Assembly (NCBI GenBank): GCA_019245255.1
Contig: JAFARV010000710.1
Span: 1 to 12,724, forward strand
Origin: Acidobacteriaceae bacterium
GTDB lineage: Bacteria > Acidobacteriota > Terriglobia > Bryobacterales > Bryobacteraceae
Length of the DNA: 12,724 nt
Direction: 5' to 3'
The notes beneath the pieces were generated by a model that was not told the DNA's origin, made no database searches, and worked only from the letters and a program-made list of their open reading frames with translations. Shown piece by piece: positions 1-9,394 of this stretch. The stretch's first letter is position 1, and the number at the start of each line of letters is the position of its first letter. Position numbers and translations under genes: made by a program.

Positions 1-3000
1 CGTCCGGCTTACCGGCTTCGGCCTTGCCTCTCGGCTGCTACGCGAGCACCAGGCCCCCGACCCTCCTGAATTGTTCGCCGGAACGCTCGCCTACATGGCG
101 CCGGAGCAGACCGGGCGCATGAATCGGTCCATCGATTCTCGAAGCGGCCTGTACTCGCTGGGCGTGACGTTCTACGAGATGACGACCGGGACTCTCCCCT
201 TCACCGCGTCCGACCCCATGGAGTGGGTGCATTCGCATATCGCAAGACACCCCGAAGCTCCCGCTGACCGGATGAAGACGATTCCGCGCGCCGTTTCCGC
301 CGTCATCATGAAGCTGCTCGCCAAAGCTGCCGAGGACCGGTATCAGACGGCAGCCGGTCTTGAGAGCGATTTGCGGCGTTGCCTTGCCGCTTGGCAAGAG
401 AGGCATGAGATTGAGGACTTCCCGCTCGGCGAACGCGATATCCCGAGCCGGCTGCTCATTCCGGAAAAACTGTACGGGAGAGAGCGCGAAATCGAAACGC
501 TGCTGGCCACCTTTGATCGCGTCGTTAAGGGTGGCGCCCCTGAGCTGGTGCTGGTTTCCGGTTATTCCGGTATCGGCAAGTCGTCGGTCGTGAATGAGCT
601 GCACAAAGTCCTCGTTCCGCCGCGGGGTCTTTTTGCGTCCGGCAAGTTCGATCAGTACAAACGCGACATCCCCTACTCAACCCTGGTGCAGGCTTTTGCG
701 GTTCTGGTGCGGGCTCTGCTTTGCAAGACAGAAGAGGAGTTGGCGAGATGGCGCCAAGGCCTTCGCGAGGCCCTGGATCCAAACGGACGGCTGATGGTGG
801 ACCTCGTTCCCGAATTGAAGCACATCATCGGCGAACAACCGCCCGTGCCGGATCTTCCTCCGCAGCAGGCGCAGAGCCGGTTTCAGCTGGTGTTTGCACG
901 GTTTATCGGTGTCTTCGCCAAACCGGAACATCCGCTGGCTCTGTTCCTGGACGATCTGCAGTGGCTGGATGCGGCAACGCTCGATCTGCTCGAGGATCTG
1001 TTGAAGCGCGTGGAGTTTCGGAATCTGGTGATGATCGGCGCGTATCGGGACAACGAGGTCGATGCAAACCATCCGTTAATGCGCAAGCTGGAAGCGATCA
1101 GAAACGCGGGTGTAGCGGTTCACGAGATGAAGCTCTCGCCCTTAGCCCGCGAGCATGTGGCGCAACTGATAGCCGAGGCTCTCCACTCGGAAGCGGCCGA
1201 GTCGGCCCCTCTGGCGGAACTTGTACACGGAAAGACCGGCGGCAATCCGTTCTTTACGATTCACTTTCTGTACGCGCTGACCGAAGAAAAGCTGCTCTGT
1301 TTCGATCACAAAGCGGGGCGCTGGTCGTGGAATCTCGATGCCATTCACGCCAAGGGATACACGGATAACGTCGTCGATCTGATGAGCCGCCAGATAACCC
1401 GGCTGCCGGCCGAAACGCAGCACGCCGTCCAGCAGTTAGCCTGTCTCGGCAACGCGGTCGACAGTGAGACGTTTTCTATCATTGCGGAAGCGTCACAAGA
1501 CCAGGTCGCGACGGCTCTGTGGCCGGCGCTTCGCCTCGAATTGGTGGAGTACACCGGAGCATGGTACCGCTTTGTACACGATCGTGTGAGGGAAGCTGCC
1601 TATTCATCAATTCCAGAGGAACAGCGGCCCGCCAACCATCTTCGGATCGGACGTATCCTGCTGTCGAAGACTCCGGAGGAAAAGCGGGATGAGGCGATCT
1701 TCGACATCGTCGATCATCTGAATCGCGGCGCCCGGCTCATCGATTCAAGCAAAGAACGGGAACAACTCGCAGAGCTAAACCTACGCGCGGGCAAGCGGGC
1801 GAAAGCGTCCACCGCGTATGGAGCTGCGCTCAATTACCTTACGGCTGGCTCAGCGCTTGTCGGGGAAGATTGCCTTTTAAGAGACGATTGCTGGGAGCGC
1901 CTGCACGATCTCATCTTTGCGCTGGAGATGAACCGCGCGGAATGCGAGTTCTTGACCGGCAGCTTGGACGCAGCGGACGACAGGCTGGCGCGATTGGCGG
2001 GCCGGACTGCAAACGTGACGGAACGGGCGGCGGTCGCATGCTTGCGCATAGATGTTTGCACCACGCTGGATGAGAGCAGCCGTGCCGTCACGCTTTGTCT
2101 GGACCACCTCCGGGCTGCCGGTATCGACTGGCCGCCACATCCCACTGACGAGGATGTCCGGCACGAATACGAACGGATTTGGGCCCAGCTCGGGGATCGC
2201 CAAATCGAGGATCTCGTGCATCTGCCGGTAATGGACGATCCCGAATCGCTCGCCACGCTGGCTGTTCTGATGAAGGTATATCCCGCGGCAACCTTTACGG
2301 ACCCCAATTTGCCCTCACTCGCTATGTGCCGAACCGTGAGTATCAGCCTCGAGCGCGGTCACTCGGATGCTTCTTGCTACGCCTATGTACTGCTCCCGAG
2401 GACGGCGGGGCCGCGCTTTGGCGACTACACGGCCGGTTTTCGATTCGCCCAGCTCGGCTACGATCTTGTCCAGCAGCGCGGGTTTAAACGCTTCGAGGCG
2501 AGCACCGTTCTTTGCTTTGCAATTTTCACCCTCCGCTGGATAAAGCCTGTGAGCGCCAGCCGCGATCTGCTGGACGCCGCTTTTGAAACGGCAAACCGCA
2601 TCGGGGATCTCACGTGGGCAGCCTTCTCACGCGACAGCTTGAACTCGACCCTTCTGTTTGAAGGTGATCCGCTCCCGGAAGTGCAGGGCGAGGCTGAGAA
2701 GGGATTCGCGTTCGCCAGGAACGCTCGCTTCGGCCTCGTGATGGATTTCATTACCAACCACCTCGCATTGATTTCCACGCTGCGCGGCTTGACTCCGAAA
2801 TTCGGCTGCCTCGGTACTGAACAGACCGACGAGCTTCGGATGGAGGAGCATCTATCGGGCAACCCGATGCTGGCTCTTGCGCTCTGCTGGTACTGGGTTC
2901 GGAAATTGCAGGCGCGCTATCTGGCCGGCGACTACGCGGCCGCAATGGAGGCGTCGGCGAGCGCGCAACCGCTCCTCTGGACCTCAACGTCGTTTCTCGA

Positions 3001-4669
3001 GGAAGCGGAATATCATTTCTACAGTGCGCTAGTACGGGCCGCGTTGTGGGATTCCGCGGATGCTTCCGCGCGCTCCCAGCATGCCGAAGCCTTGAATGCG
3101 CATCTCGGCCAGTTGAAAACCTGGGCAGAGCATTGTCCCGAAAATTTCGAGAATCGTGTCGCGCTGGTTGGCGCCGAAATAGCTCGCATGGAGGGCCGGA
3201 ATTTCGATGCCATGAGCCTCTATCAACAGGCGATCCGCGCAGCGCATGCAAACGGCTTCACACAGAATGAAGCGGTCGCGAACGAGCTGGCCTCGCGCTT
3301 CTACGCGGCGCTCGGCTTCGAGGACATCGCGCATTTCCATCTGCTGAATGCCCGCACTTGCTACGCAAGTTGGGGAGCCGACGGTAAGGTCAAGCAACTT
3401 GAGGAGCAGCATCCGGAACTCAGCCAAGAGCATGAATCGCCCGACTCCAAGCGCACCATGAGCGCGCGTGTCGAGCACCTGGAGCTGGCAACGGTTCTCG
3501 TAGTCTCCCAAGCTGTCTCGGGCGAGATTGTGATGGAAAAGTTAGTCGAAACGCTGTTGCGCACCGCAATCGAGCAGGCAGGCGCGGAACGGGGAGTCCT
3601 CATTCTGTCGCGGGGCGAGGAGTTGCGGATTCAAGCGGAAGCGCACACGTCCGGAAGCTCCGTCGCTGTCTCTCTGCGCGACGCGCCGGTCTCCGCGGAG
3701 GAACTGCCGGAGAGCTTCGTCCGGTATGCTGCCCGTACACAAGAGAACGTCGTCGTGAACGATGCCTCAGCTCCGGGTCCATTCTGCGAAGACGCCTACA
3801 TTCGCCGTAAGCAAGCCCGCTCCATCCTGTGTCTTCCGTTAGTGAAACAGAGCAGGTTAGTCGCACTTCTTTACCTGGAAAACAACCTGACAACGGGCGC
3901 TTTTACTCCGCAGCGAACATCTGTGTTGAAGGTGCTCGCGTCCGCAGCCGCGATGTCGCTCGAAAATAGCCGCCTCTACCGCGAGCTCGAACAACGGGAA
4001 GCGAACCTGGAAGCAACCCGCGCCGAGATCCAGGCTTTGAATGAGCGGCTGTTTCGATCTCAAGAAGAAGAACGATCACGGATCGCACGCGAGCTGCACG
4101 ATGACTTAAGCCAGCAGCTTGCCGCACTCAGTTTGAAAGTGAGCGGCCTCGATAGCCGGCTTGCGGGCTGTGCTCCCGAGGTGGGCCGCGAAACGGTTAT
4201 GCTACGCAAACGGATCGCAGATGCGGTTGCCACCGTCCGGCAGATTTCGCATGAACTGCATCCGGGTCTGCTGGAACAGGTGGGCTTGCGTATAGCATTG
4301 AAAGCTCATTGTGAGCAACTCAGTTCCGGTGCCGGAACGCCCATTGTCTTCGACTCCTCAGGCTTAACGCGGGAACCCTCTGCGCCCGTCCGTCTCTGCC
4401 TCTTTCGAATCGCGCAGGAAGCATTACAGAATGCAAGCAAGCATGCTCCAGAATCACGAGTCGAAGTACGCTTGACAGAAGCGAATAGAAGGGTCATTCT
4501 TACGATTCACGATAACGGGCCGGGTTTTGATCCCAATCGAATTATTGCCGGGCACGGCCTCGGACTCTTGAGCATGAGAGAGCGCGCCAGGTTGGTCGAT
4601 GGATCGTGGCGCATCGAGAGCGTGCCGGGGCAGGGCACAACGGTTGTCGCGGAAGTTCCCGTTGAATGA
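1..4669 (+). CDS. Multidomain Ser/Thr (pseudo)kinase - AAA ATPase - TPR - GAF - histidine kinase, 5' truncated
   Basis: The frame is open from the window edge (first complete codon at 2) to TGA at 4667-4669; the true start lies upstream. Residues below count from the TTG at 71. The order matches the large 'trifunctional Ser/Thr kinase/ATP-binding/sensor histidine kinase' proteins (COG3899-type ATPase). Seen: activation loop with GFG at 14-22 in place of DFG, an intact MAPEQ, then RSGLYSLG where kinases usually have RSDxYSLG. Next is an AAA/STAND ATPase with Walker A GYSGIGKSS (164-172) and Walker B LFLDDLQW (291-298). A TPR-like helical region covers about 560-1110, GAF about 1150-1300 and a short coiled coil about 1300-1335. 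The HisKA_3 phosphoacceptor is His1343 in ELHDD. HATPase_c has Asn1454 (N box), DNGPGFD (1481-1487) and GHGLGL (about 1494). No membrane segment is seen, so it is probably cytoplasmic, sensing through GAF or the helical region. The kinase part may be a pseudokinase. The histidine kinase looks complete, but no response regulator is in the window. Confidence 0.93.
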   Translation, partial: VRLTGFGLASRLLREHQAPDPPELFAGTLAYMAPEQTGRMNRSIDSRSGLYSLGVTFYEMTTGTLPFTASDPMEWVHSHIARHPEAPADRMKTIPRAVSAVIMKLLAKAAEDRYQTAAGLESDLRRCLAAWQERHEIEDFPLGERDIPSRLLIPEKLYGREREIETLLATFDRVVKGGAPELVLVSGYSGIGKSSVVNELHKVLVPPRGLFASGKFDQYKRDIPYSTLVQAFAVLVRALLCKTEEELARWRQGLREALDPNGRLMVDLVPELKHIIGEQPPVPDLPPQQAQSRFQLVFARFIGVFAKPEHPLALFLDDLQWLDAATLDLLEDLLKRVEFRNLVMIGAYRDNEVDANHPLMRKLEAIRNAGVAVHEMKLSPLAREHVAQLIAEALHSEAAESAPLAELVHGKTGGNPFFTIHFLYALTEEKLLCFDHKAGRWSWNLDAIHAKGYTDNVVDLMSRQITRLPAETQHAVQQLACLGNAVDSETFSIIAEASQDQVATALWPALRLELVEYTGAWYRFVHDRVREAAYSSIPEEQRPANHLRIGRILLSKTPEEKRDEAIFDIVDHLNRGARLIDSSKEREQLAELNLRAGKRAKASTAYGAALNYLTAGSALVGEDCLLRDDCWERLHDLIFALEMNRAECEFLTGSLDAADDRLARLAGRTANVTERAAVACLRIDVCTTLDESSRAVTLCLDHLRAAGIDWPPHPTDEDVRHEYERIWAQLGDRQIEDLVHLPVMDDPESLATLAVLMKVYPAATFTDPNLPSLAMCRTVSISLERGHSDASCYAYVLLPRTAGPRFGDYTAGFRFAQLGYDLVQQRGFKRFEASTVLCFAIFTLRWIKPVSASRDLLDAAFETANRIGDLTWAAFSRDSLNSTLLFEGDPLPEVQGEAEKGFAFARNARFGLVMDFITNHLALISTLRGLTPKFGCLGTEQTDELRMEEHLSGNPMLALALCWYWVRKLQARYLAGDYAAAMEASASAQPLLWTSTSFLEEAEYHFYSALVRAALWDSADASARSQHAEALNAHLGQLKTWAEHCPENFENRVALVGAEIARMEGRNFDAMSLYQQAIRAAHANGFTQNEAVANELASRFYAALGFEDIAHFHLLNARTCYASWGADGKVKQLEEQHPELSQEHESPDSKRTMSARVEHLELATVLVVSQAVSGEIVMEKLVETLLRTAIEQAGAERGVLILSRGEELRIQAEAHTSGSSVAVSLRDAPVSAEELPESFVRYAARTQENVVVNDASAPGPFCEDAYIRRKQARSILCLPLVKQSRLVALLYLENNLTTGAFTPQRTSVLKVLASAAAMSLENSRLYRELEQREANLEATRAEIQALNERLFRSQEEERSRIARELHDDLSQQLAALSLKVSGLDSRLAGCAPEVGRETVMLRKRIADAVATVRQISHELHPGLLEQVGLRIALKAHCEQLSSGAGTPIVFDSSGLTREPSAPVRLCLFRIAQEALQNASKHAPESRVEVRLTEANRRVILTIHDNGPGFDPNRIIAGHGLGLLSMRERARLVDGSWRIESVPGQGTTVVAEVPVE

Positions 4670-4678
4670 GTCCGTGGG

Positions 4679-4696
4679 GCAGCCGCATCCGGCTGC
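4679..4696. terminator. Hairpin between convergent genes, possible weak bidirectional terminator
   Basis: GCAGCCG (4679-4685) pairs perfectly with CGGCTGC (4690-4696) around a CATC loop. A shifted alternative pairs GCCGCA (4682-4687) with TGCGGC (4694-4699). It sits in the 64-nt gap between the stops of the sensor kinase (4669) and the outer-membrane factor (4734), where a shared terminator is expected. Neither strand has a T-run after the stem, so it is not a canonical intrinsic terminator and may only stabilise 3' ends. Confidence 0.35.
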
Positions 4697-4733
4697 GGCC
4701 GATCGCAAGGTCGCCCTCTTCGTGAATGTGCGC

Positions 4734-6155
4734 CTAAGTCCGCCAGCCGCCGCCAAGTGCTCGATAGACTTGCACAAGACTCTGAAATTCATTGCCGCGT
4801 GCTTGTGCCAGGGTTAATTCAGCAGCATACAGCGATCGCTGACCATCGAGCACTTCAAGGTAGGTCGTCGTGCCTCCCTGGTAACGAAGCTTGGACAAGC
4901 GGACGGACTCCTGCAGATCCGCCACGGAGGCTTGCTGGCGCATTCGGACATCATGAAATTTTTGATAGCCGATCAGCGCATCGGAAACATCTCCGAAAGC
5001 GCGCTGAATGGTTTGCTGGTAAGCAATAAGCGCCTGCTTAAATTGCGACTCCGCCAACCTTAGGTTTCCGCGCAATGCGCCACCGGTGAAAATCGGCTGG
5101 CTCACCTGCGCGCCGTAAGTCCAGAAGCCAAGCTGCGAACTCATTAGACTTGAGAACGCGCTACTGCGGCCGAATGCACCGCCGCCTGAGCCGGTCAGTG
5201 AAATCTGCGGGAAGAACTGAGCCTTCGCGACTCCGACTTCGGCGTTTGCGGCAACCAGGCTCTGTTCCGCTTCGCGAATATCAGGCCGCCGCTCAATCAG
5301 CGACGAAGGTAGGCCAGGCGGTACTTCGGGAGGAAGCTTTTGCTCTACCAGAGGCAGCCCTCGTGGTACATCCTGCGGATAGTTGCCGAGAAGGATGCTG
5401 ATGGCGTCTTCCTGTTGACCGATTTGCCGTTCCAGGTCGGGAATTTGGGCATTGGCGGTATCAAGGGTTTGCTGGGCCTGCAGCACGTCCAGCTTCGTGG
5501 CCACACCGTACTCGAGCCTCCTCGTCGTCAGCTTGACGGAATCAATCTGTGTAGCAACTGTGCCGCGCGTGATCTGGAGTTGCAGGTCGAGTTGCAGAAG
5601 CGCGAAATAGTCACTTGCTACGTCGCTGACAAGAGTCAATATCACAGTTTGCCGTGCAGCCTCAGTCGCCAGGAGCTGAGCGCGAGCCGCCTCCGTTGCG
5701 CGACGCAGCCGGCCGAAAAGATCTAACTGGAACGTTGTGTCAGTCGCAAGGGTCAGAAAATTGGACGTCGCTTGAACGCTGAATTGTTTTCCGCCGCTGA
5801 AATTACCGTCGCCTGTAACTTGGGGAAACAGGCTTGAGCGTGTGACCGCCAGTTGCGCCCGTGCAGCGCTGATGCGCTCCGTTGCAAGCTGTAAATCGTA
5901 GTTCTGCTTGATTGCTGTGCGAATCAGCTCTTGCAACTTGGTATCTTGAAACACCTGCCACCAGGGAAGGTCTGCATAGGACGCGGCTTGCGCCTGAAGC
6001 TCTGGATTTCCCGACAGATCACGATACGCGGTTGGCGTCTGGACAGCCGGCCGATGGTAATTGGGACCTACCATGCAAGCGGTAAGTAAGCCGAAGGCCA
6101 AGATAGCGATCAGGATTTTTGGAAGCCTGAACAACAACTCGGTTCTATGGTTCAT
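4734..6155 (-). CDS. RND efflux outer-membrane lipoprotein channel (NodT/OprM family)
   Basis: This is the outer-membrane exit duct of the tripartite pump and would dock on the adaptor and RND protein encoded just upstream. The ATG at 6155 is chosen because a perfect AGGAGG lies 6 nt before it. An in-frame ATG at 6179 would put that AGGAGG inside the coding region and leave only 1 nt after the RND stop. This start gives 473 aa, usual for the family. The N-terminus has basic residues, a hydrophobic stretch and the lipobox LTAC with the lipidated Cys at about residue 27, followed by MVGPNYHRP, typical of NodT-type lipoproteins. Two OEP repeats follow, roughly residues 55-250 and 275-465. The first has Ala/Gln-rich helices (ERISAARAQLAVTRS); the second contains RRPDIREAEQSLVAANAEVG and LRYQGGTTTYLEVLDGQRSL. 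It is the last gene of the operon, 25 nt after the transporter stop. The family call is secure; the substrate is unknown. Confidence 0.95.
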   Translation of the reverse strand: MNHRTELLFRLPKILIAILAFGLLTACMVGPNYHRPAVQTPTAYRDLSGNPELQAQAASYADLPWWQVFQDTKLQELIRTAIKQNYDLQLATERISAARAQLAVTRSSLFPQVTGDGNFSGGKQFSVQATSNFLTLATDTTFQLDLFGRLRRATEAARAQLLATEAARQTVILTLVSDVASDYFALLQLDLQLQITRGTVATQIDSVKLTTRRLEYGVATKLDVLQAQQTLDTANAQIPDLERQIGQQEDAISILLGNYPQDVPRGLPLVEQKLPPEVPPGLPSSLIERRPDIREAEQSLVAANAEVGVAKAQFFPQISLTGSGGGAFGRSSAFSSLMSSQLGFWTYGAQVSQPIFTGGALRGNLRLAESQFKQALIAYQQTIQRAFGDVSDALIGYQKFHDVRMRQQASVADLQESVRLSKLRYQGGTTTYLEVLDGQRSLYAAELTLAQARGNEFQSLVQVYRALGGGWRT

Positions 6156-6161
6156 GACATT

Positions 6162-6167
6162 CCTCCT
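6162..6167 (-). promoter_or_regulatory. Shine-Dalgarno deciding the outer-membrane factor start
   Basis: Read on the minus strand this is AGGAGG, 6 nt before the ATG at 6155. It favours 6155 over the in-frame ATG at 6179, which would lie upstream of the ribosome binding site. Confidence 0.8.
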
Positions 6168-6180
6168 GCTGGCGTACATC

Positions 6181-9100
6181 TCAATCTCCAGGCGCCGGTG
6201 CGGGTTCAGGCAACACGGGTACCGCTCCCGATGTGGGTTGTTTCCCGGCGCCGGACAACTTCTCTACCAGGTAGAAGATGGCAGGCACGAAAAAGATCCC
6301 GATCGCACTAGCGGTCAGCATGCCTCCGATAACTGTGGTTCCCATGATCTGCCGCGCCACTGCCCCCGCGCCGGTGGCGGTCCACAGCGGCACGCAGCCG
6401 AGAATAAACGCGAAGGATGTCATCAAAATCGGGCGTAGCCGAAGCCTGGCGCCTTCGAGCGCGGCTTCCGCGAGAGGTCTTCCCTCCTCATACTGATCCT
6501 TGGCGAACTCGACGATCAGAATCGCGTTCTTAGCTGCCAGCCCGATCAGCATGATCAGCCCGATTTGCGAATAGATGTCGCTTTCGATCTGAACCATATA
6601 TGCAGGCAGAAATTTGCTAAGAATGACCCGGCGCAGCCACAATACACAGAATGCTCCAAACACCGCCACTGGCGTACTGAGCAGAACGCTGAAAGGTAAC
6701 GACCAGCTTTCGTAAAGCGCCGCAAGAACCAAAAACACGAATAACAGGGAAAGCCCGAAGACCAGCGCTGGCGGAACACCTTCCCGCGCTTTCTGTTCCT
6801 GGAACGAGATACCGGAGTAATCAAAGCCCATCTCGCGAGGCATCGTTTGCTTGAAAACCGCTTCGAGAGCATCGGTGGCCTGCTGTGCGCTATAGCCGGG
6901 GGCGGCGCTCCCATTAATTTGCGCGCACCGGTACTCGTTGAAGCGCATAGTAAACTCGGGGCCGAGGCGGGGCTTGACCGTAGTAAGTGTCGACAGCAGA
7001 ACGTTCTCACCGTTTGCGTTGCGGACATAGAACTGTCCGATGTTTTCCGCTCGCGCGCGATCGTTACTCTCAGCTTCGATGTACACCTGCCATTGGCGGC
7101 CGAAGCGATTGAAGTAATTGATGAAATATCCTCCCATGAAGGCTTGGATCGTCCGGTACACGTCATTGAGGTTCACACCCTGCTTCAGCACTTTGTCGCG
7201 GTCTACATCGACAAACTTTTGCGGGACACTCGGCAGGAAAGTAGTGTTGAGGGTGCCGATTTCCGGCCGTTTTCGTGCAGACTCAAGAAAAATGCCCAAG
7301 TTCTTGGAAAGGAACTGAATATCGCTGCCTGAACGGTCTTCAAGAATGAATGTGAAACCGCCGGAGGTTCCGACGCCCGGAATCGCCGGTGGCGAAAAAC
7401 CGAAGACAACCGCTGCCGGTAACTTACTAAACTCCTGGTTTAAATGCGCCTTGAGCGCTTGAAATTGCTGCGCTCTGGTCTTGCGCTCATCCCAGTGCTT
7501 TAGAGTTACAAAATAGGTTGCGTTGTAACTGGTGCGAACAAAACTGAGCAAACTGAAGCCGATGAAGCCGGTTGAGTATTCAACTCCGGGCGTATTCTTC
7601 AGAATTGTCTCCACTTGAGCCGCAACTGCCGTCGTGCGTTGCAGGGACGCTCCGTTGGGCAATTGCACATTGACGTAGGCGTACCCTTGATCTTCGTCCG
7701 GGAGAAAACTCGAAGGCACGCGATTCGCGAAGAATACCGCCCCAGCGGCAAAAGCCGCCAGCAATACGACCATCACCAGCGTTTTTCGAAGCAGTACTCC
7801 GCTCCAGCGGACATAGCCGCCTGTAGCTCGCTCAAAAACGCGGTTGAACCAGTCGAAGAACCTTCTTAGTAACCCGCGGCTTGGTCCCTTGGGCCGAAGC
7901 AGCAGCGCCGCAAGCGCAGGACTCAACGTAAGAGCGTTGAACGCGGAGAGGAGGACAGAGATGGCGATCGTGACCGCGAACTGCTGATAGAGTCTGCCGG
8001 TAATTCCTGGAATAAACGCAGTCGGCACGAACACGGCGGAAAGGACCAGAGCGATGCCCACGACCGGGCCGGAGAGCTCTTCCATTGCTTTTAGCGCTGC
8101 ACTCTTGGGCGACATCCCTTCTTCGATGTGCCGTTCCACGCCCTCCACGACAACGATCGCGTCATCCACCACGAGACCGATCGCGAGCACGAGCCCGAAT
8201 AGGGAAAGAGTGTTGATGGAAAAACCGAATAGCGGAAACAGAACGAAGGTACCCACAAGTGAAACAGGGACCGCAAGGAGCGGAATCAGTGTGGCGCGCC
8301 AACCTTGTAAGAAGAGATAAACCACCAGGATTACGAGCGCGAGCGCGATAAAGAGCGTTACGATGATCTCCTTGATACCTTGCGTGACCGACCGCGTCGT
8401 GTCCAGCGCAACAACGAAATCCAGATCCTCCGGGAAGCGCTGCTTCATTTGAGCCATCAGCTTCCTCACACCCGCGGCTGCATCGACGGCATTTGACCCC
8501 GGTAATTGGTACGCCACAACGACGGCACTCGGTGATCCATTAAAACGGCCGGCTACGCTATAGTCTTGCGAACCGAGTTCGATTCGAGCGACATCGCGGA
8601 CCCGCACAGTCCCGCCATCGGGAGTTTCTCGAACCACGATGTTGCCAAATTCTTCCGGCGATATAAGCCGGCCCTGCGCGAGAACCGAGTAGGTAAACTC
8701 CTGTCCTTTAGGCGCTGGCTCGCCGCCCGCTTTCCCGGCAGGGTTCACGGTGTTTTGCGCCTGAATCGCGCTAATGATCTCCGGAACGGTTATGCCCAGC
8801 TTTGCAAGGGTGTCGGGATTTACCCAAAGCCGCATCGCGTATTGACCCGAGCCGAATACCTGAACGTTGCCGATGCCTGGCGAACGCAGGACCGGGTCCG
8901 CGAGATTGATGTAAGCGTAATTCGCGAGGAAATTCGCGTTATAAGTTCCATGCGGCGAGTAAACCGCCACTAACAAGAGTGGAGCAGTAACGGACTTTCG
9001 AACCGTGATTCCGTAGTTAGTCACGTCCAGAGGAAGTTGAGAAGCGGCCTGCGTTTCACGGGCCTGAGCCAGAATGAAATCGGTGTTCGGATCGGTTTTT

Positions 9101-9390
9101 ACGTCGAAGTCCACAATCAGACTGGTTGTCGAGTTACCCGTGGCATTCAGCGAGTACATGTAATTCATGTGGTCGACGCCATTCATCTGTTGCTCGATAG
9201 GAGTGGCAACCGCTTGCTCCAACGTTTGTGCGTCTGCGCCTATGTAAGTAGCAAGGATTTGAATCTCCGGCGGAGTGATGTTAGGAAACTGGGCGACGGG
9301 TAAAGTCAGGATGGTGAGCGCGCCGACCAGGACCAGAACGATCGAGATCACCATGGCGACAATGGGCCGGTTGATGAAGAACTTCGACAT
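6181..9390 (-). CDS. RND multidrug efflux transporter, HAE1 family (AcrB/MexB/MexF-like inner-membrane pump)
   Basis: This is the proton-driven inner-membrane pump of the system, 1069 aa, close to AcrB (about 1050). The N-terminus MSKFFINRPIVAMVISIVLV is the classic HAE1 start and forms TM1. The proton-relay Asp pair is present in TM4 as GLVVDDAIVV (D409, D410; AcrB D407/D408). The TM10 Lys is present in GLAAKNAILIVEF (K954; AcrB K940), as is the TM11 Arg/Thr segment RPILMTSFAF. Other family hallmarks are GIGNVQVFGSGQYAMRLW, SINTLSLFGLVLAIGLV, FLPDEDQGY and REMGFDYSG. Two large periplasmic porter loops lie between TM1-2 and TM7-8. The ATG at 9390 is only 4 nt after the adaptor stop (9395) and has only a weak AGG-type ribosome site, so translation is probably coupled. 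Lipophilic drugs, detergents or solvents are the usual substrates of this family. The sequence does not show which. Confidence 0.97.
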   Translation of the reverse strand: MSKFFINRPIVAMVISIVLVLVGALTILTLPVAQFPNITPPEIQILATYIGADAQTLEQAVATPIEQQMNGVDHMNYMYSLNATGNSTTSLIVDFDVKTDPNTDFILAQARETQAASQLPLDVTNYGITVRKSVTAPLLLVAVYSPHGTYNANFLANYAYINLADPVLRSPGIGNVQVFGSGQYAMRLWVNPDTLAKLGITVPEIISAIQAQNTVNPAGKAGGEPAPKGQEFTYSVLAQGRLISPEEFGNIVVRETPDGGTVRVRDVARIELGSQDYSVAGRFNGSPSAVVVAYQLPGSNAVDAAAGVRKLMAQMKQRFPEDLDFVVALDTTRSVTQGIKEIIVTLFIALALVILVVYLFLQGWRATLIPLLAVPVSLVGTFVLFPLFGFSINTLSLFGLVLAIGLVVDDAIVVVEGVERHIEEGMSPKSAALKAMEELSGPVVGIALVLSAVFVPTAFIPGITGRLYQQFAVTIAISVLLSAFNALTLSPALAALLLRPKGPSRGLLRRFFDWFNRVFERATGGYVRWSGVLLRKTLVMVVLLAAFAAGAVFFANRVPSSFLPDEDQGYAYVNVQLPNGASLQRTTAVAAQVETILKNTPGVEYSTGFIGFSLLSFVRTSYNATYFVTLKHWDERKTRAQQFQALKAHLNQEFSKLPAAVVFGFSPPAIPGVGTSGGFTFILEDRSGSDIQFLSKNLGIFLESARKRPEIGTLNTTFLPSVPQKFVDVDRDKVLKQGVNLNDVYRTIQAFMGGYFINYFNRFGRQWQVYIEAESNDRARAENIGQFYVRNANGENVLLSTLTTVKPRLGPEFTMRFNEYRCAQINGSAAPGYSAQQATDALEAVFKQTMPREMGFDYSGISFQEQKAREGVPPALVFGLSLLFVFLVLAALYESWSLPFSVLLSTPVAVFGAFCVLWLRRVILSKFLPAYMVQIESDIYSQIGLIMLIGLAAKNAILIVEFAKDQYEEGRPLAEAALEGARLRLRPILMTSFAFILGCVPLWTATGAGAVARQIMGTTVIGGMLTASAIGIFFVPAIFYLVEKLSGAGKQPTSGAVPVLPEPAPAPGD

Positions 9391-9394
9391 ACGG

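Noticed and set aside
1834..2307. A 157-codon minus-strand frame inside the sensor kinase
   Set aside because: Its Ser/Arg-rich composition is typical of an antisense frame. No domain was recognised, and it sits within the helical region of an intact sense gene.
6156..6179. ATG at 6179 as the outer-membrane factor start
   Set aside because: The strong AGGAGG falls inside the extra codons and is ideally spaced for the ATG at 6155. The extension adds nothing to the lipoprotein signal.
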